DNA from: Dyadobacter soli
GTDB taxonomy: Bacteria > Bacteroidota > Bacteroidia > Cytophagales > Spirosomataceae
Direction: 5' to 3'
NCBI RefSeq assembly: GCF_900101885.1
Contig: NZ_FNAN01000018.1
Coordinates: 1-64,000 of the forward strand
DNA: 64,000 bases
Numbering within the stretch: the stretch's first letter is position 1; each line of letters begins with the position of its first letter. Below are positions 32,077-40,803 of the stretch, piece by piece. Under the pieces are notes generated by a model. The model searched no databases, had not been told where the DNA came from, and was given only the letters and a program-made list of their open reading frames with translations. A program made the position numbers and the translations under genes.

Positions 32077-32664
32077 ATGATTTATCCAATAGTTGCATAC
32101 GGTGACCCGATCCTGAGAAAGCCAACCCGTTTTATCGAGAAAGATGAAGTGGATTTGAAGAAACTTTCGGAGGATATGTTCGAAACCATGCACGGCGCGA
32201 ATGGCGTAGGCCTGGCGGCGCCGCAGATCGGTCTGAATATCCGCATTTTCGTAGTAGACGGTACGCCGTTCGCTGAAAGAGATGAGGAAGACGAAGACGA
32301 CGAGCCGGATTTGTCATTGGTCGATTTTAAAAAGACGTTCATCAATCCCGAGATACTGGAAGAAACCGGTGAGGAATGGGCATTCGAGGAAGGCTGCCTA
32401 AGCATTCCCGGCATCCGCGGCGATGTGTACCGTCCCGAAACGCTGCGCATCCGCTACCGCGATCTCGACTGGAACGAGCACGAGGAAACCTATTCCGGAA
32501 TGGCCGCCCGCATTATCCAGCACGAGTACGACCATTTGCTGGGCAAGCTGTTCGTGGATTACCTGCCTACACTGAAAAAGCAGTTCATCAAGAAGAAACT
32601 AACCGATATCTCCAAAGGAAATGTAGATGCGGATTATCGTATGCGTTTCCCAAGCCGTCGATAG
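32077..32664 (+). CDS. def: Peptide deformylase with acidic insertion
   Basis: 195 aa. All three family motifs are present: GVGLAAPQIG (43-52), EEGCLSIPG with metal ligand Cys107, and QHEYDHLLG with His149 and His153 as ligands and Glu150 as the catalytic base. It removes the formyl group from nascent proteins. Compared with usual deformylases (about 165-185 aa) there is an acidic insertion, ERDEEDEDDEPD, at about 67-78. It may be co-transcribed with the hydrolase gene 24 nt downstream. Confidence 0.95.
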   Translation: MIYPIVAYGDPILRKPTRFIEKDEVDLKKLSEDMFETMHGANGVGLAAPQIGLNIRIFVVDGTPFAERDEEDEDDEPDLSLVDFKKTFINPEILEETGEEWAFEEGCLSIPGIRGDVYRPETLRIRYRDLDWNEHEETYSGMAARIIQHEYDHLLGKLFVDYLPTLKKQFIKKKLTDISKGNVDADYRMRFPSRR

Positions 32665-32688
32665 GTTCTAATCATTATATATCCGGTA

Positions 32689-33480
32689 ATGCAGGAAAAT
32701 AAGGAAACACTATCCGTCACATTGGTCCAGGCTGATCTGCATTGGGAAAATGTGACGGCCAACCTGGCCACATTCGAAGAAAAGCTGGCCGCATTGCCGG
32801 AGCCGGTGGACATGATCGTACTTCCGGAAATGTTCAATACCGGTTTTACGATGAATACCGCACTCGCGGAACCGATGAACCTCACCACCACGCGCTGGAT
32901 GAAGCAGATCGCGAAACAGCACAATGCATTGGTGGTGGGAAGTTTCACAGTAAATGAAGGTGGGAATTTTTATAACCGCCTCCTGTGCGCACGTCCGGAC
33001 GGCGTGCTCGCACATAGCGATAAGCGGCACCTTTTCAAAATGGGAGGGGAGCGCGACCATCATACCGCCGGCAATGCACGGCTGACGATCGAATGGAAGG
33101 GCTGGAAAATCTGCCCGCTGGTTTGCTATGATCTCCGGTTCCCGGTTTGGAGCCGTAACCTGCAAAGCGATCCTTATGACATCTTATTATATGTAGCGAA
33201 CTGGCCCACGCGCCGCGCGCATGCGTGGACCACGCTCCTGCAAGCCAGGGCGATCGAAAACCAATGCTATGTGATAGGCGTGAACCGCGTCGGGAGCGAT
33301 GGAAACGGGCTGGAATACAAGGGAGATTCCGCGGCACTGGATTATCTGGGTGAGCCAGTGGTATTGCTCGGAAATCAGGAGGCCGAAAAGATCGTCCACA
33401 TTTCAAAGGCGGATTTGATGGCTTACCGGCAAAGTTTCCCCGCATTGTCGGACGCCGACGATTTCGAGATCCGTTGTTGA
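32689..33480 (+). CDS. Omega-amidase-like carbon-nitrogen hydrolase
   Basis: 263 aa, nitrilase superfamily. The catalytic triad is visible: Glu47 in VLPEMFNTGF, Lys112 in HSDKRHLFKMGGE, and Cys146 in VCYDLRFPVWSRN. The M-F-N-T-G-F and R-A-H-A-W-T-T-L-L-Q-A-R-A-I-E-N segments match YafV/NIT2-type omega-amidases, which hydrolyse alpha-ketoglutaramate or alpha-ketosuccinamate to the keto acid and ammonia, a metabolite-repair step. Cytoplasmic. Likely in one unit with def. Confidence 0.88.
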   Translation: MQENKETLSVTLVQADLHWENVTANLATFEEKLAALPEPVDMIVLPEMFNTGFTMNTALAEPMNLTTTRWMKQIAKQHNALVVGSFTVNEGGNFYNRLLCARPDGVLAHSDKRHLFKMGGERDHHTAGNARLTIEWKGWKICPLVCYDLRFPVWSRNLQSDPYDILLYVANWPTRRAHAWTTLLQARAIENQCYVIGVNRVGSDGNGLEYKGDSAALDYLGEPVVLLGNQEAEKIVHISKADLMAYRQSFPALSDADDFEIRC

Positions 33481-33504
33481 TGTATAGGACATTGTGTCCT
33501 ATAC

Positions 33505-33792
33505 TTACTCAATCACTTTGGGTACCATTATATAGGTACTATTTTTCGAAGGTGCATTGAAGAGCGCTTCCTCGCGGGTGAGCGTATTGGCACCTTTATC
33601 CTCGCGCCAGTTATTTTCTTCATCGAGCACGTGCGTCAAAGGCTCCACTCCCTGCGTATTGATTTCATTGAGCTGGTCCATCCAGGTAAGAACCGAGTCC
33701 ATACTCTGCAAGAGCGCCGCTTCTTCCCCGGGCCTGATCTCCAATCGTGCGAGGTGCGCGATCTTTTTGAGCGACTCCTGATCGATCTTCAT
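33505..33792 (-). CDS. gatC: Asp-tRNA(Asn)/Glu-tRNA(Gln) amidotransferase subunit C
   Basis: 95 aa. KKIAHLARLEIRPGEEAALL near the N-terminus, WMDQLNEINTQGVEPLTHVL in the middle, and REEALFNAPSK...MVPKVIE at the end are the standard GatC pattern. It stabilises GatA in the GatCAB transamidation complex. gatA and gatB are not adjacent. Promoter at 33841-33848. Confidence 0.93.
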   Translation of the reverse strand: MKIDQESLKKIAHLARLEIRPGEEAALLQSMDSVLTWMDQLNEINTQGVEPLTHVLDEENNWREDKGANTLTREEALFNAPSKNSTYIMVPKVIE

Positions 33793-33840
33793 GTATTTTA
33801 AGAATTTGTTAAGTTAACAGACATGCTATCTGCGGAAAGC

Positions 33841-33848
33841 CAAAATTA
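33841..33848 (-). promoter_or_regulatory. Promoter -7 element of gatC
   Basis: TAATTTTG on the minus strand (exact TAnnTTTG), about 48 nt before the gatC start. No clear -33. Confidence 0.45.
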
Positions 33849-34228
33849 CCGGATTTTTGTCATTCCGCTAGTGGTAAGCTTCGGGAAATTAAGTGACGAG
33901 CGGTTGCAAGGCCGAAAAAATCGGGACGCGGGCAGGATTGATTTAGTCAAATTTCAGGGTTCGGCTGAAAATCGGCACCACTGAAATTTAAAATTGTTGT
34001 TAAGACACATAGTAGGAGAAAAATAATATTTGCTTTTCTAGGGTAATCTTGAAATATTTTGAAACGCAAATCTCCTCACTAAAAAACATGTTGCTACATA
34101 TGAACGCAAAGAGTACAATTATATAGAGGTTTGAGGGTAACCGTTATATCCTTAGAAGTCAGTATTAAAACTAGAAATTTTACTAAAAATAGAAGGGAGG
34201 GCATTCTTTAAATTATGCAATTCGGAAT

Positions 34229-34302
34229 CGTTTCGGAGAAAAATCTGAGAAAAAATCTGCCGAAACGCTTGCTTTTTTTTAAAAGGAAAACTCATACTTT
34301 TG
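34229..34302 (+). promoter_or_regulatory. exbB promoter with upstream inverted repeat
   Basis: The -7 element TACTTTTG (34295-34302) is an exact match and leaves a leader of about 115 nt. Upstream, 8-bp arms CGTTTCGG / CCGAAACG at 34229-34267 enclose two AAAATCTG copies and end 27 bp before the -7, a plausible regulator site. Confidence 0.45.
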
Positions 34303-34418
34303 TAGATGTCGTTTATCCGAAAAGCATTCAAAATTTTATTTTACGAAAACCAGTTTAAACCAAAAGTTTTATTTAATTCACAACCAAAATCTCAATTTAA
34401 CCTTTAAAAGTAAGTCTG

Positions 34419-35258
34419 ATGGAAAAGAAAGCTACAAGTCCGGCACCAGCTCCAAAGCCTGCTGCGGCAGCAACTAAAGGCAAAGGCGGTTTGAACCCGG
34501 CATTGGTAATCCCTCTCCTTTTTGCGATTGCACTTTGTGTTTACATTTTCGTTCTGGGTGCTCCGGAACACTTTAAAGACGGTGATCACGAAAAAGGGCC
34601 TATCGATGGTGATTACTACGGAATCGTTTACAAGGGAGGTCCTATCGTACCGATCTTGATGACGTGTTTCCTTATTGTATTGACCTTTACAATCGAGCGT
34701 TTGATCACTTTGAACAAAGCTAGCGGCTCAGGCAGCATTGATTCTTTCGTTCGCAAAGTGAGAAGCCTGCTTGACAAAAACCAAATCGAAGAAGCGATCA
34801 AAGAATGCGATAAGCAAAAAGGATCTGTTGGTAACGTTATCAAAGCAGGTCTTTTGAAATACAAGCAGTTGACTACTGAAACTGCGCTTGACAAAGAGCA
34901 AAAACTGGCGGCTCTTCAGAAAGAGATCGAAGAAGCTACTACACTTGAACTTCCAATGCTTCAGAAAAACCTGACCATCATCGCTACACTCGCGGGTGCT
35001 TCTACCCTCTTGGCGCTTTTGGGAACGGTAATCGGTATGATCAAGGCGTTCGCGGCTTTGGGTACATCAGGTTCTCCTGACTCCGCTGCTCTTGCAACTG
35101 GTATCTCTGAGGCCCTTATCAATACCGCATTGGGTATCGGTACTTCGGCTATCGCGACTATCTCTTACGCTTACCTGAACAGCCGTGTTGACGATCTTAC
35201 TTACAGCATCGACGAAATTGGCATGAGCCTTCAGTCGAACTTTGCTGCACATTATTAA
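34419..35258 (+). CDS. exbB: MotA/TolQ/ExbB proton channel protein
   Basis: 279 aa. An N-terminal Ala/Pro/Lys-rich tail (1-25), then membrane helices at about 29-48, 77-95, 188-208 and 228-255. The family core is LTIIATLAGASTLLALLGTVIGMIKAF with IS[E]ALINTALGIGTSAIATISY. With ExbD it forms the inner-membrane proton channel that drives TonB. First gene of an operon with two exbD genes and tonB. A hairpin follows directly after its stop (35257-35275). Confidence 0.93.
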   Translation: MEKKATSPAPAPKPAAAATKGKGGLNPALVIPLLFAIALCVYIFVLGAPEHFKDGDHEKGPIDGDYYGIVYKGGPIVPILMTCFLIVLTFTIERLITLNKASGSGSIDSFVRKVRSLLDKNQIEEAIKECDKQKGSVGNVIKAGLLKYKQLTTETALDKEQKLAALQKEIEEATTLELPMLQKNLTIIATLAGASTLLALLGTVIGMIKAFAALGTSGSPDSAALATGISEALINTALGIGTSAIATISYAYLNSRVDDLTYSIDEIGMSLQSNFAAHY

Positions 35259-35275
35259 TAGTTCGCTGAACTATT
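35257..35275 (+). terminator. Hairpin between exbB and exbD, possible attenuator
   Basis: Perfect 8-bp stem AATAGTTC / GAACTATT with a GCT loop, starting in the exbB stop codon and followed by TTTATA. It is weak as a terminator, and could let part of transcription stop or protect the exbB 3' end, giving more ExbB than ExbD. Confidence 0.5.
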
Positions 35276-35319
35276 TTATAGTGAAGTTTCGTTAATATAA
35301 AAAAAACTTATATATTTGT

Positions 35320-35934
35320 ATGGGAAAGGTAAGGCCTAAGAAACATGCGCCGCATACTGATATGACGGCCATGACGGATGTTGCCTTCTTGCTCTTGACG
35401 TTCTTCATTATGACGGCGACTTTTAAGTCGAACGATGCAGAGATTACAACACCTACATCGATTTCGCAGATCAAAGTGCCAGATGATAAGATCATGGTCA
35501 TTAGCATTGACAAAGCAGGGAAAGTGTTCTTTGGTGTTGACGCCCAGCCTACTCGCGCTGCGATGCTGGACAACATTGGTCAGGCCAAAGGCATTACATT
35601 CACTGATGCCGAGAGAACTAAGTTTGCACTGCAGTCAAGCTTCGGTTTGCCCCTGAATCAGTTGAAGCCCTGGTTGAACATGCCGAAAGAGCAGATGAGC
35701 CAGGTGAAGCAACCAGGGATCCCGGTTGACTCCACAGGCGCAAGCGAATTGGCAGACTGGGTTTATGCTGCACGTAAAGCGGATAGCCAGCTACGTATCG
35801 CATTGAAAGGCGACAACCTGTCGAAATTCCCTGCGTTCAAAGACGTGCTTGCTAACCTGCAGTCGCAGAACATCAACAAGTTCAACCTGATCACAGGTAG
35901 CGAACAAGCACCGGCCGGTTACACAAACGAATAA
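35320..35934 (+). CDS. exbD: ExbD/TolR biopolymer transport protein (first copy)
   Basis: 204 aa. A short cytoplasmic N-terminus, a membrane helix (about 20-36) with the essential proton-carrying Asp20 in MTDVAFLLLTFFIMTA, and a periplasmic domain (GITFTDAERTKF, RIALKGDNLSKFPAFKDVLA). It works in the ExbB channel. Bacteroidota often have two exbD genes in a row, as here. The periplasmic part is longer than in E. coli ExbD (141 aa). Confidence 0.92.
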   Translation: MGKVRPKKHAPHTDMTAMTDVAFLLLTFFIMTATFKSNDAEITTPTSISQIKVPDDKIMVISIDKAGKVFFGVDAQPTRAAMLDNIGQAKGITFTDAERTKFALQSSFGLPLNQLKPWLNMPKEQMSQVKQPGIPVDSTGASELADWVYAARKADSQLRIALKGDNLSKFPAFKDVLANLQSQNINKFNLITGSEQAPAGYTNE

Positions 35935-35959
35935 TGTTATCATTTAATAATTAGAAGAA

Positions 35960-36535
35960 ATGGCAGCAATTGAAGAATCCGGTGGTGGTGGGCACGGTAA
36001 AGGTGATGGTAAGGTAAGGGCCAAGAAAATGTCCACCCGTGTGGACATGACTCCCATGGTAGACCTAGGATTTTTGCTAATCACCTTTTTCATGCTGGCG
36101 ACAACAATGTCGAAACCGACATCCATGTCGCTCGCTGTGCCTGACAAAACCGAAGATCAGGAAAAGCCGACAGAACCTTTGAAAGCGTCGAAAGTATTGA
36201 CCCTGTTTATGGGTGCGAACGATGACGTTTACTATCTGGATGGTATCGCTGCAGATGACGATAAAGCAAAGACAGATATGAAAACAACCCGTTACGGGTT
36301 CGATCTGAGAAGTGTGATTTTCGCGTCTCAAAAGCGTATCAACGCAGCTAATCCAAAGGATAAAGACGGTAATGAAGCGTTTGTAGTGGTAATTAAGCCA
36401 ACGGCGGTATCTACCTATAAAAATATGGTAGACGTACTCGACGAAATGGCGATCACAAAGACCAAGCGTTATGCACTCGTAGATGCCTTGACCGATTCGG
36501 AAAAGACTCTTTTGGGTGACAAAATCAAACCATAA
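35960..36535 (+). CDS. exbD: ExbD/TolR biopolymer transport protein (second copy)
   Basis: 191 aa. A Gly/Lys-rich N-terminus (IEESGGGGHGKGDGK), then MSTRVDMTPMVDLGFLLITF with Asp35 in the membrane helix (about 34-52), and a periplasmic domain ending in KRYALVDALTDSEKTLL. It differs clearly from the first copy, so the two may make a mixed ExbD dimer with separate periplasmic contacts. 25 nt after the first copy. Confidence 0.92.
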   Translation: MAAIEESGGGGHGKGDGKVRAKKMSTRVDMTPMVDLGFLLITFFMLATTMSKPTSMSLAVPDKTEDQEKPTEPLKASKVLTLFMGANDDVYYLDGIAADDDKAKTDMKTTRYGFDLRSVIFASQKRINAANPKDKDGNEAFVVVIKPTAVSTYKNMVDVLDEMAITKTKRYALVDALTDSEKTLLGDKIKP

Positions 36536-36567
36536 AATTAGTTTCAAACAAAATTAATCACAGCGCC

Positions 36568-37392
36568 ATGGCAGAAATCAGCCCGAATGCAACACTGGAT
36601 GATATAGTGTTTGCGGATCGTAATAAGGCGTACGGTGCATTTTCACTTCGTCAAGGATATCGCAGAGATGTGACGAAGGCTACTTTACTCGGAGCTGCGC
36701 TTTTTGTCCTTGCCATGTTTACACCGTCGATCATCAACAGCTTGACGGCCGGTAAGGAAGAAGAGGCACCGATGGTTGAAGTGGATTTGATGAAAATCCC
36801 GCCGCCACCAATTGACCCGGCAGAACCACCACCACCGCCACCACCACCAGTGGAAGCACCTAAGGTGAACACGGTGAAGTTCTTGCCTCCTGAGGTTAAG
36901 AAAGATGAAGAGGTTCCCGAAGAGGTACCACCACCAACAGTGGAAGAAATTAAAGAAGCTGTTGTTGCGGACAAAACCATCGAGGGTGACCCTAACGCGA
37001 ATGAAATCATTGTTGCACCCGAAGCTGTTGCGGCGCCTAGCAAAGGAACAGTAGTAGAGGCAGCCCCTGAGCCTGAAAAGGTATTTACAGTGGTTGAGCA
37101 ACAACCGGAATTCCCGGGAGGTACCGCAGAAATGTACAAGTACCTTGGAAAAAACATCAAATACCCAAGTGCTGCATCCCGTGCTAACGTTTCCGGAAGG
37201 GTTTTCATGTCCTTCGTTGTGAACACTGACGGAAGTATCCAGGACGTAGCTGTTTTGAAAGGTTTGGGTTTTGGTTGCGATGAAGAGGCGATCCGCGTAG
37301 TGAAAGCTATGCCTAAATGGAAGCCAGGAAAGCAGTCAGGACGTGCAGTTCGTGTTAAATACAACCTGCCAATCAACTTCCAATTGGAGTAA
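36568..37392 (+). CDS. tonB: TonB-family energy transducer
   Basis: 274 aa. A cytoplasmic N-terminus, one membrane helix (about 38-57), a proline-rich periplasmic linker with runs PPPPIDP and an eight-proline stretch at about 90, and a C-terminal TonB domain (GGTAEMYKYLGKNIKYPSAA; VSGRVFMSFVVNTDGSI; MPKWKPGKQSGRAVRVKYNL). It passes proton-motive energy from ExbBD to outer-membrane receptors such as SusC-type transporters. The DNIVFADRNKAYGAF start is common to Bacteroidota TonB proteins. Confidence 0.93.
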   Translation: MAEISPNATLDDIVFADRNKAYGAFSLRQGYRRDVTKATLLGAALFVLAMFTPSIINSLTAGKEEEAPMVEVDLMKIPPPPIDPAEPPPPPPPPVEAPKVNTVKFLPPEVKKDEEVPEEVPPPTVEEIKEAVVADKTIEGDPNANEIIVAPEAVAAPSKGTVVEAAPEPEKVFTVVEQQPEFPGGTAEMYKYLGKNIKYPSAASRANVSGRVFMSFVVNTDGSIQDVAVLKGLGFGCDEEAIRVVKAMPKWKPGKQSGRAVRVKYNLPINFQLE

Positions 37393-37395
37393 GGC

Positions 37396-37617
37396 ATGAG
37401 GGAGAAACCATTGCACGAGAAGCTCGGTGATCTGACCTCTTCGGTAATGGCTCTGGCATACGTAGGAGGAGGGGTCTTTTTGATCCTCTCCTCCTTCTCA
37501 TTTAGATTGTTGCCGATCGGCAGCATCTGGCGGTATGCTTTTGCTGGCACGCTTATTTTATACGGAGCCTACCGGGGTTACAGAGTGTTGAGAAAAAACC
37601 AGGACGACGAGTCATGA
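37396..37617 (+). CDS. Small two-helix membrane protein of the ton operon
   Basis: 73 aa with two hydrophobic helices (about 17-36 and 41-60) separated by a short basic/aromatic loop, and a charged C-terminus RVLRKNQDDES. It starts 4 nt after tonB and overlaps the PstS-like gene by ATGA, so it is part of the operon. No family recognised. It could be a small partner of ExbB/TonB or of the lipoprotein. Confidence 0.75.
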   Translation: MREKPLHEKLGDLTSSVMALAYVGGGVFLILSSFSFRLLPIGSIWRYAFAGTLILYGAYRGYRVLRKNQDDES

Positions 37618-38561
37618 AAAAGAGATTGGCAGGATTGCTGCTGCTGGCAACGCTCGGTATAGCAGGATTACTCAGATGTACCTCGTCCAGCGGTGACCTG
37701 GACAATCCGCGGCAGGGAACGATCACGATTGCGGCCGACGAATCTTTCAAACCGCTGATCAACTCGCTGACGGGTGCCTATGAGGGAATTTATCCCAACA
37801 CGCACTTTAACGTAGACTATAAGCCGGAGCAGGAAGCGATCCGCCAGCTATTGAATGATAGCGCAAGGATTATTTTCGCGACGCGCCAGTTGAACGAGAA
37901 AGAGCTGGACATTATCAAGAAGCAAAAGGGCAGTCAGAAGTTTCAGCATATCGCAACCGACGGACTTGCCCTGGTAATCGGCAAGAGCAATACGGATAGC
38001 CTTATCACGCTTCCAGAGCTGAAAGCGGTCATGGAAGGTAAACTTACCGACTGGTCGCAGATCAAAGGTGGACAAGAGGGATTGATTACACTGGTTTTCG
38101 ATAATGCCAATGCAAGCAACCTGAACTTCGTTCTCAACAAGTTTGGCATTAAGGATATCCAGAAGCTGAGGATTATTTCAGCAGGATCCAACGAGAATGT
38201 AATCAAGGACGTAAGGGAGAACCCGACCCATCTCGGGTTTATCGGGGTGAACTGGATCAGTGACGGACATTCGCTGGCTTCGGAAGAGCTTTCAAAGGGT
38301 ATCCGGGTAATGGGAGTTGCGAAAGACGCCCAGCCTGATTCACTTTCGGACTACATCCAGCCATTTCAGGAAGGATTGGAGTTCAAACGCTATCCTTTGC
38401 ACAGGGATCTATATATCATCAGCCGGGAAGGATACTCGGGGCTTGGAGGTGGGTTAATGACCTACATTGCCCGGGATGTCGGCGGGTTGATTATTCAAAA
38501 AATGGGTTTACTGCCTACCGTAGTTTACCCGCGAGAACTTGAAATTAAGACAGAGTTATAG
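37614..38561 (+). CDS. PstS-like phosphate-type substrate-binding lipoprotein
   Basis: 315 aa. Lipoprotein-type signal (hydrophobic 6-20, Cys22 in LLRCTSS). A periplasmic binding protein fold follows: GTITIAADESFKPLINSLTG, ARIIFATRQLNEKEL, GLALVIGKSNTDS, and GKLTDWSQIKGGQ are PstS-like. There is no ABC permease nearby; in Bacteroidota such genes accompany exbBD-tonB clusters, so it may not serve phosphate uptake. A TPR gene follows 77 nt downstream. Confidence 0.85.
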   Translation: MKKRLAGLLLLATLGIAGLLRCTSSSGDLDNPRQGTITIAADESFKPLINSLTGAYEGIYPNTHFNVDYKPEQEAIRQLLNDSARIIFATRQLNEKELDIIKKQKGSQKFQHIATDGLALVIGKSNTDSLITLPELKAVMEGKLTDWSQIKGGQEGLITLVFDNANASNLNFVLNKFGIKDIQKLRIISAGSNENVIKDVRENPTHLGFIGVNWISDGHSLASEELSKGIRVMGVAKDAQPDSLSDYIQPFQEGLEFKRYPLHRDLYIISREGYSGLGGGLMTYIARDVGGLIIQKMGLLPTVVYPRELEIKTEL

Positions 38562-38638
38562 TACAGTAAACAATTAGTAGATTTGGGGCTTGTTATTGAA
38601 AAACCAAGTTTTTTATCATTATTTTAACCGGGTAAAAA

Positions 38639-40399
38639 ATGAACAGAAACATGAGAATGAAATTAGTAGCATTGGTATTTGGTTTATTAGCGTTTGTTAA
38701 CTTACACGCACAGACGGTACAGGACGGGTTGGCATTAATTAATGGAGAACGTTATAATGAGGCAGGCGCTGCGTTCAAAAAGCTTGCCGAAGGAACCCCT
38801 TCTGCTGATAACCAATATTACCTTGGTTATTACTATATCAAAACCAATCAACTGGATGAGGCGCAGAAAGCATTCGAAAAAGGTCTGTCGCTGGACGAAA
38901 AGTCTTACCTGAACCAGGTAGGTCTTGGAACCATTGCATTGTCGAAAGGCGATCGTGCAAAGGCGAAAGAATTGTTCGATGTAGCTGAAAAGAAAAACAA
39001 GAAAGATGCAGAAGTTCTTTTCAGAATAGGTGAGGCTTATACATTGTTTGAAAAAAATAATGACCCTGCCGAAGCGATCCGCTTGCTCGACCTGGCGATC
39101 GCACGCGACAAGAACCTGGCTGACGCGTACATCGCGAAAGGTGATGCGTTGATGCTGCGTAACGAAGGTGGTAATGCTGTAACAGCTTACGAATACGCGC
39201 TGACGGCGAAACCAAACTATGCGGTTGCTCACAATGCGATAGGTTCTGTTTACCTGCGTGGTAAAAACTATAACCTCGCTTTGGAAAACTACAAAAAAGC
39301 GATTGATGCGGATGCGAACTTCGCTCCCGCTTACAGAGACCTTGCTGAATTGTATTTCTGGGCTCAGAAGTTCAAGCAGGCTGCTGAAAACTTCGATTTG
39401 TACCTGCAAAAAAGCGGTAGCACGGACCCTGAAATGAAGCTTCGTGGTGCTCAGTTTGCATTTACTGCTGACGACTACAACAAATCACTTCAATTCCTGG
39501 AAGAAGCAAAAGGTAAGATCAACAACCCGATCATCAAGCGTATGTATGGTTGGGCTTATTTTAAAACCAACAAGCCTGACGAAGCAATCCAGAATCTGGA
39601 CGAGTTTATCAAAGGATCTCCTGAAAAAGTAATCGGTGACGATTACAAATATCTTGGCCGTGCGCTTAACGCGAAATCAACAGATGGCAAAGGCTACGAC
39701 TCGCTGGGTATGGAGTATATCAAAAAAGGTGCTGCTATGGACACCAGCAAAGTTGAAGCTGCTGCTGCTTACAAAGAAGTTGCCGGCTTATATTACGCTG
39801 CGAAAGATTTCCCTAAGGCTGCTGCTGCTTACGAACAGGGTAATTCACTGGATACAGCCAAAGCAAGCGCCAATGATTACTACTATGAAGGTCTTTCTAA
39901 CTTCCAGACTGCTCAGGCTATCGTTGTTCCGAAAACAGGTGATCCTAACTTCGCCGACAGCGTGAAAATTGCAACTGACAAGCGTAACCTGTACCTGAAA
40001 GCAGATTCGATTTTCGCAACTGTAACGCAGAAATTGCCAGATTGGCCATACGGTTACTACTGGCGTGCAAGTACGCTTTACAATGCGTACGACAGACAAG
40101 AGAATGTTGACAAAGGCATCTCGCAGCCATACTATCTGAAATTGGCAGAATTAGCTGAAAAAGATCCAGATCCAAACAAGTACAAGCCGTATTTGAAGTT
40201 TGCGTATCCGTACCTTGCATTCCACGCGCAGTCTACATTGAAAGACGAAGCGAAAGCGAAGGAATATTGGGAGAAGCTGCTTAAAGTAGATCCGGATAAT
40301 GCCGCTGCGAAAGAAGCATTAGGATTGGCGGTTGCTCAGCCGGCAGCACAACCTGCTGCGGCTGGTACGGCAGCGAAGCCTGCTCCGAAGAAGAAATAA
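38639..40399 (+). CDS. Secreted tetratricopeptide-repeat protein
   Basis: 586 aa with a signal peptide (about 1-24, cleavage after LHAQ). About twelve TPR-like helical pairs follow (GLALINGERYNEAGAAFKKL, YYIKTNQLDEAQKAFEKGL, AIGSVYLRGKNYNLALENYK, ADPDNAAAKEAL-like end). The C-terminus is a low-complexity Ala/Pro/Lys tail. The protein is periplasmic and likely a scaffold. The same order exbB-exbD-exbD-tonB-pstS-like-TPR is usual in Cytophagales, which suggests a shared envelope function. Ended by a strong terminator. Confidence 0.88.
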   Translation: MNRNMRMKLVALVFGLLAFVNLHAQTVQDGLALINGERYNEAGAAFKKLAEGTPSADNQYYLGYYYIKTNQLDEAQKAFEKGLSLDEKSYLNQVGLGTIALSKGDRAKAKELFDVAEKKNKKDAEVLFRIGEAYTLFEKNNDPAEAIRLLDLAIARDKNLADAYIAKGDALMLRNEGGNAVTAYEYALTAKPNYAVAHNAIGSVYLRGKNYNLALENYKKAIDADANFAPAYRDLAELYFWAQKFKQAAENFDLYLQKSGSTDPEMKLRGAQFAFTADDYNKSLQFLEEAKGKINNPIIKRMYGWAYFKTNKPDEAIQNLDEFIKGSPEKVIGDDYKYLGRALNAKSTDGKGYDSLGMEYIKKGAAMDTSKVEAAAAYKEVAGLYYAAKDFPKAAAAYEQGNSLDTAKASANDYYYEGLSNFQTAQAIVVPKTGDPNFADSVKIATDKRNLYLKADSIFATVTQKLPDWPYGYYWRASTLYNAYDRQENVDKGISQPYYLKLAELAEKDPDPNKYKPYLKFAYPYLAFHAQSTLKDEAKAKEYWEKLLKVDPDNAAAKEALGLAVAQPAAQPAAAGTAAKPAPKKK

Positions 40400-40420
40400 G
40401 TCTCCAAAAAGGCTAAAAGC

Positions 40421-40452
40421 AAGAAAGCCGCCCGAATCCGGGCGGCTTTCTT
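40421..40452 (+). terminator. Strong intrinsic terminator of the exb/ton unit
   Basis: Perfect 14-bp stem (AAGAAAGCCGCCCG / CGGGCGGCTTTCTT) with a 4-nt loop, then TTTTCTT. It separates the TPR gene from the converging 68-aa gene. Confidence 0.9.
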
Positions 40453-40493
40453 TTTTCTTAAGCTCTCGATTATCAAATGGTAATTTGTTGTTG

Positions 40494-40700
40494 CTAATTC
40501 AATGAGGAAAGTCGTTCAAAACACGTGTTCAACACCGGAAGGTGAACGGTTGCATAATGGTCGTAACACCATTGCCTAAGCCTTTTGATCTCAGCGGGCA
40601 TTAACATGCGTATCGCTTTTCTGAGTTCTTTTTCAAATAATTTGCGGTCGAAGCTGACTTTTTGGAGAATAATTTTAATGTATTCAAGCATCGAGGCCAT
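40494..40700 (-). CDS. Small conserved-looking basic helical protein
   Basis: 68 aa, predicted almost all helical, basic, with no membrane segment: MLEYIKIILQKVSFDRKLFE, then ELRKAIRMLMPAEIKRLRQW. Proteins of this size and sequence look are familiar from Cytophagales, but no function is known to me. It lies between the exb terminator and batD, on the opposite strand to both. The start could be the Met at residue 4. Confidence 0.6.
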   Translation of the reverse strand: MASMLEYIKIILQKVSFDRKLFEKELRKAIRMLMPAEIKRLRQWCYDHYATVHLPVLNTCFERLSSLN

Positions 40701-40803
40701 AGTATTATGTAGTTTTGTGGTTTAGGGACAACGAATAAAACAAAGAGAAACCCTTAAAACGCTTCGTTTTCAGCAATTCCAATAAAGATAACGAAAAACT
40801 GAA

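Larger units (their letters stand above)
33793..34418. other. 626-bp AT-rich intergenic region upstream of the exb operon
   Basis: No reading frame with coding character. It holds the divergent gatC and exbB promoters. The stretch from about 34000 is much richer in A+T than the rest. An inverted repeat CGTTTCGG (34229-34236) / CCGAAACG (34260-34267) encloses a direct repeat AAAATCTG. I see no tRNA or recognisable non-coding RNA; a small RNA cannot be excluded. Confidence 0.6.

Noticed and set aside
35311..35318. TATATTTG just before the first exbD start
   Set aside because: It ends 1 nt before the ATG, so transcription would start inside the gene; AT-rich chance match is likelier.
36651..37550. 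299-codon open frame opposite tonB
   Set aside because: The Gly/Ser-rich translation mirrors the proline codons of TonB; no start signal and no family features.
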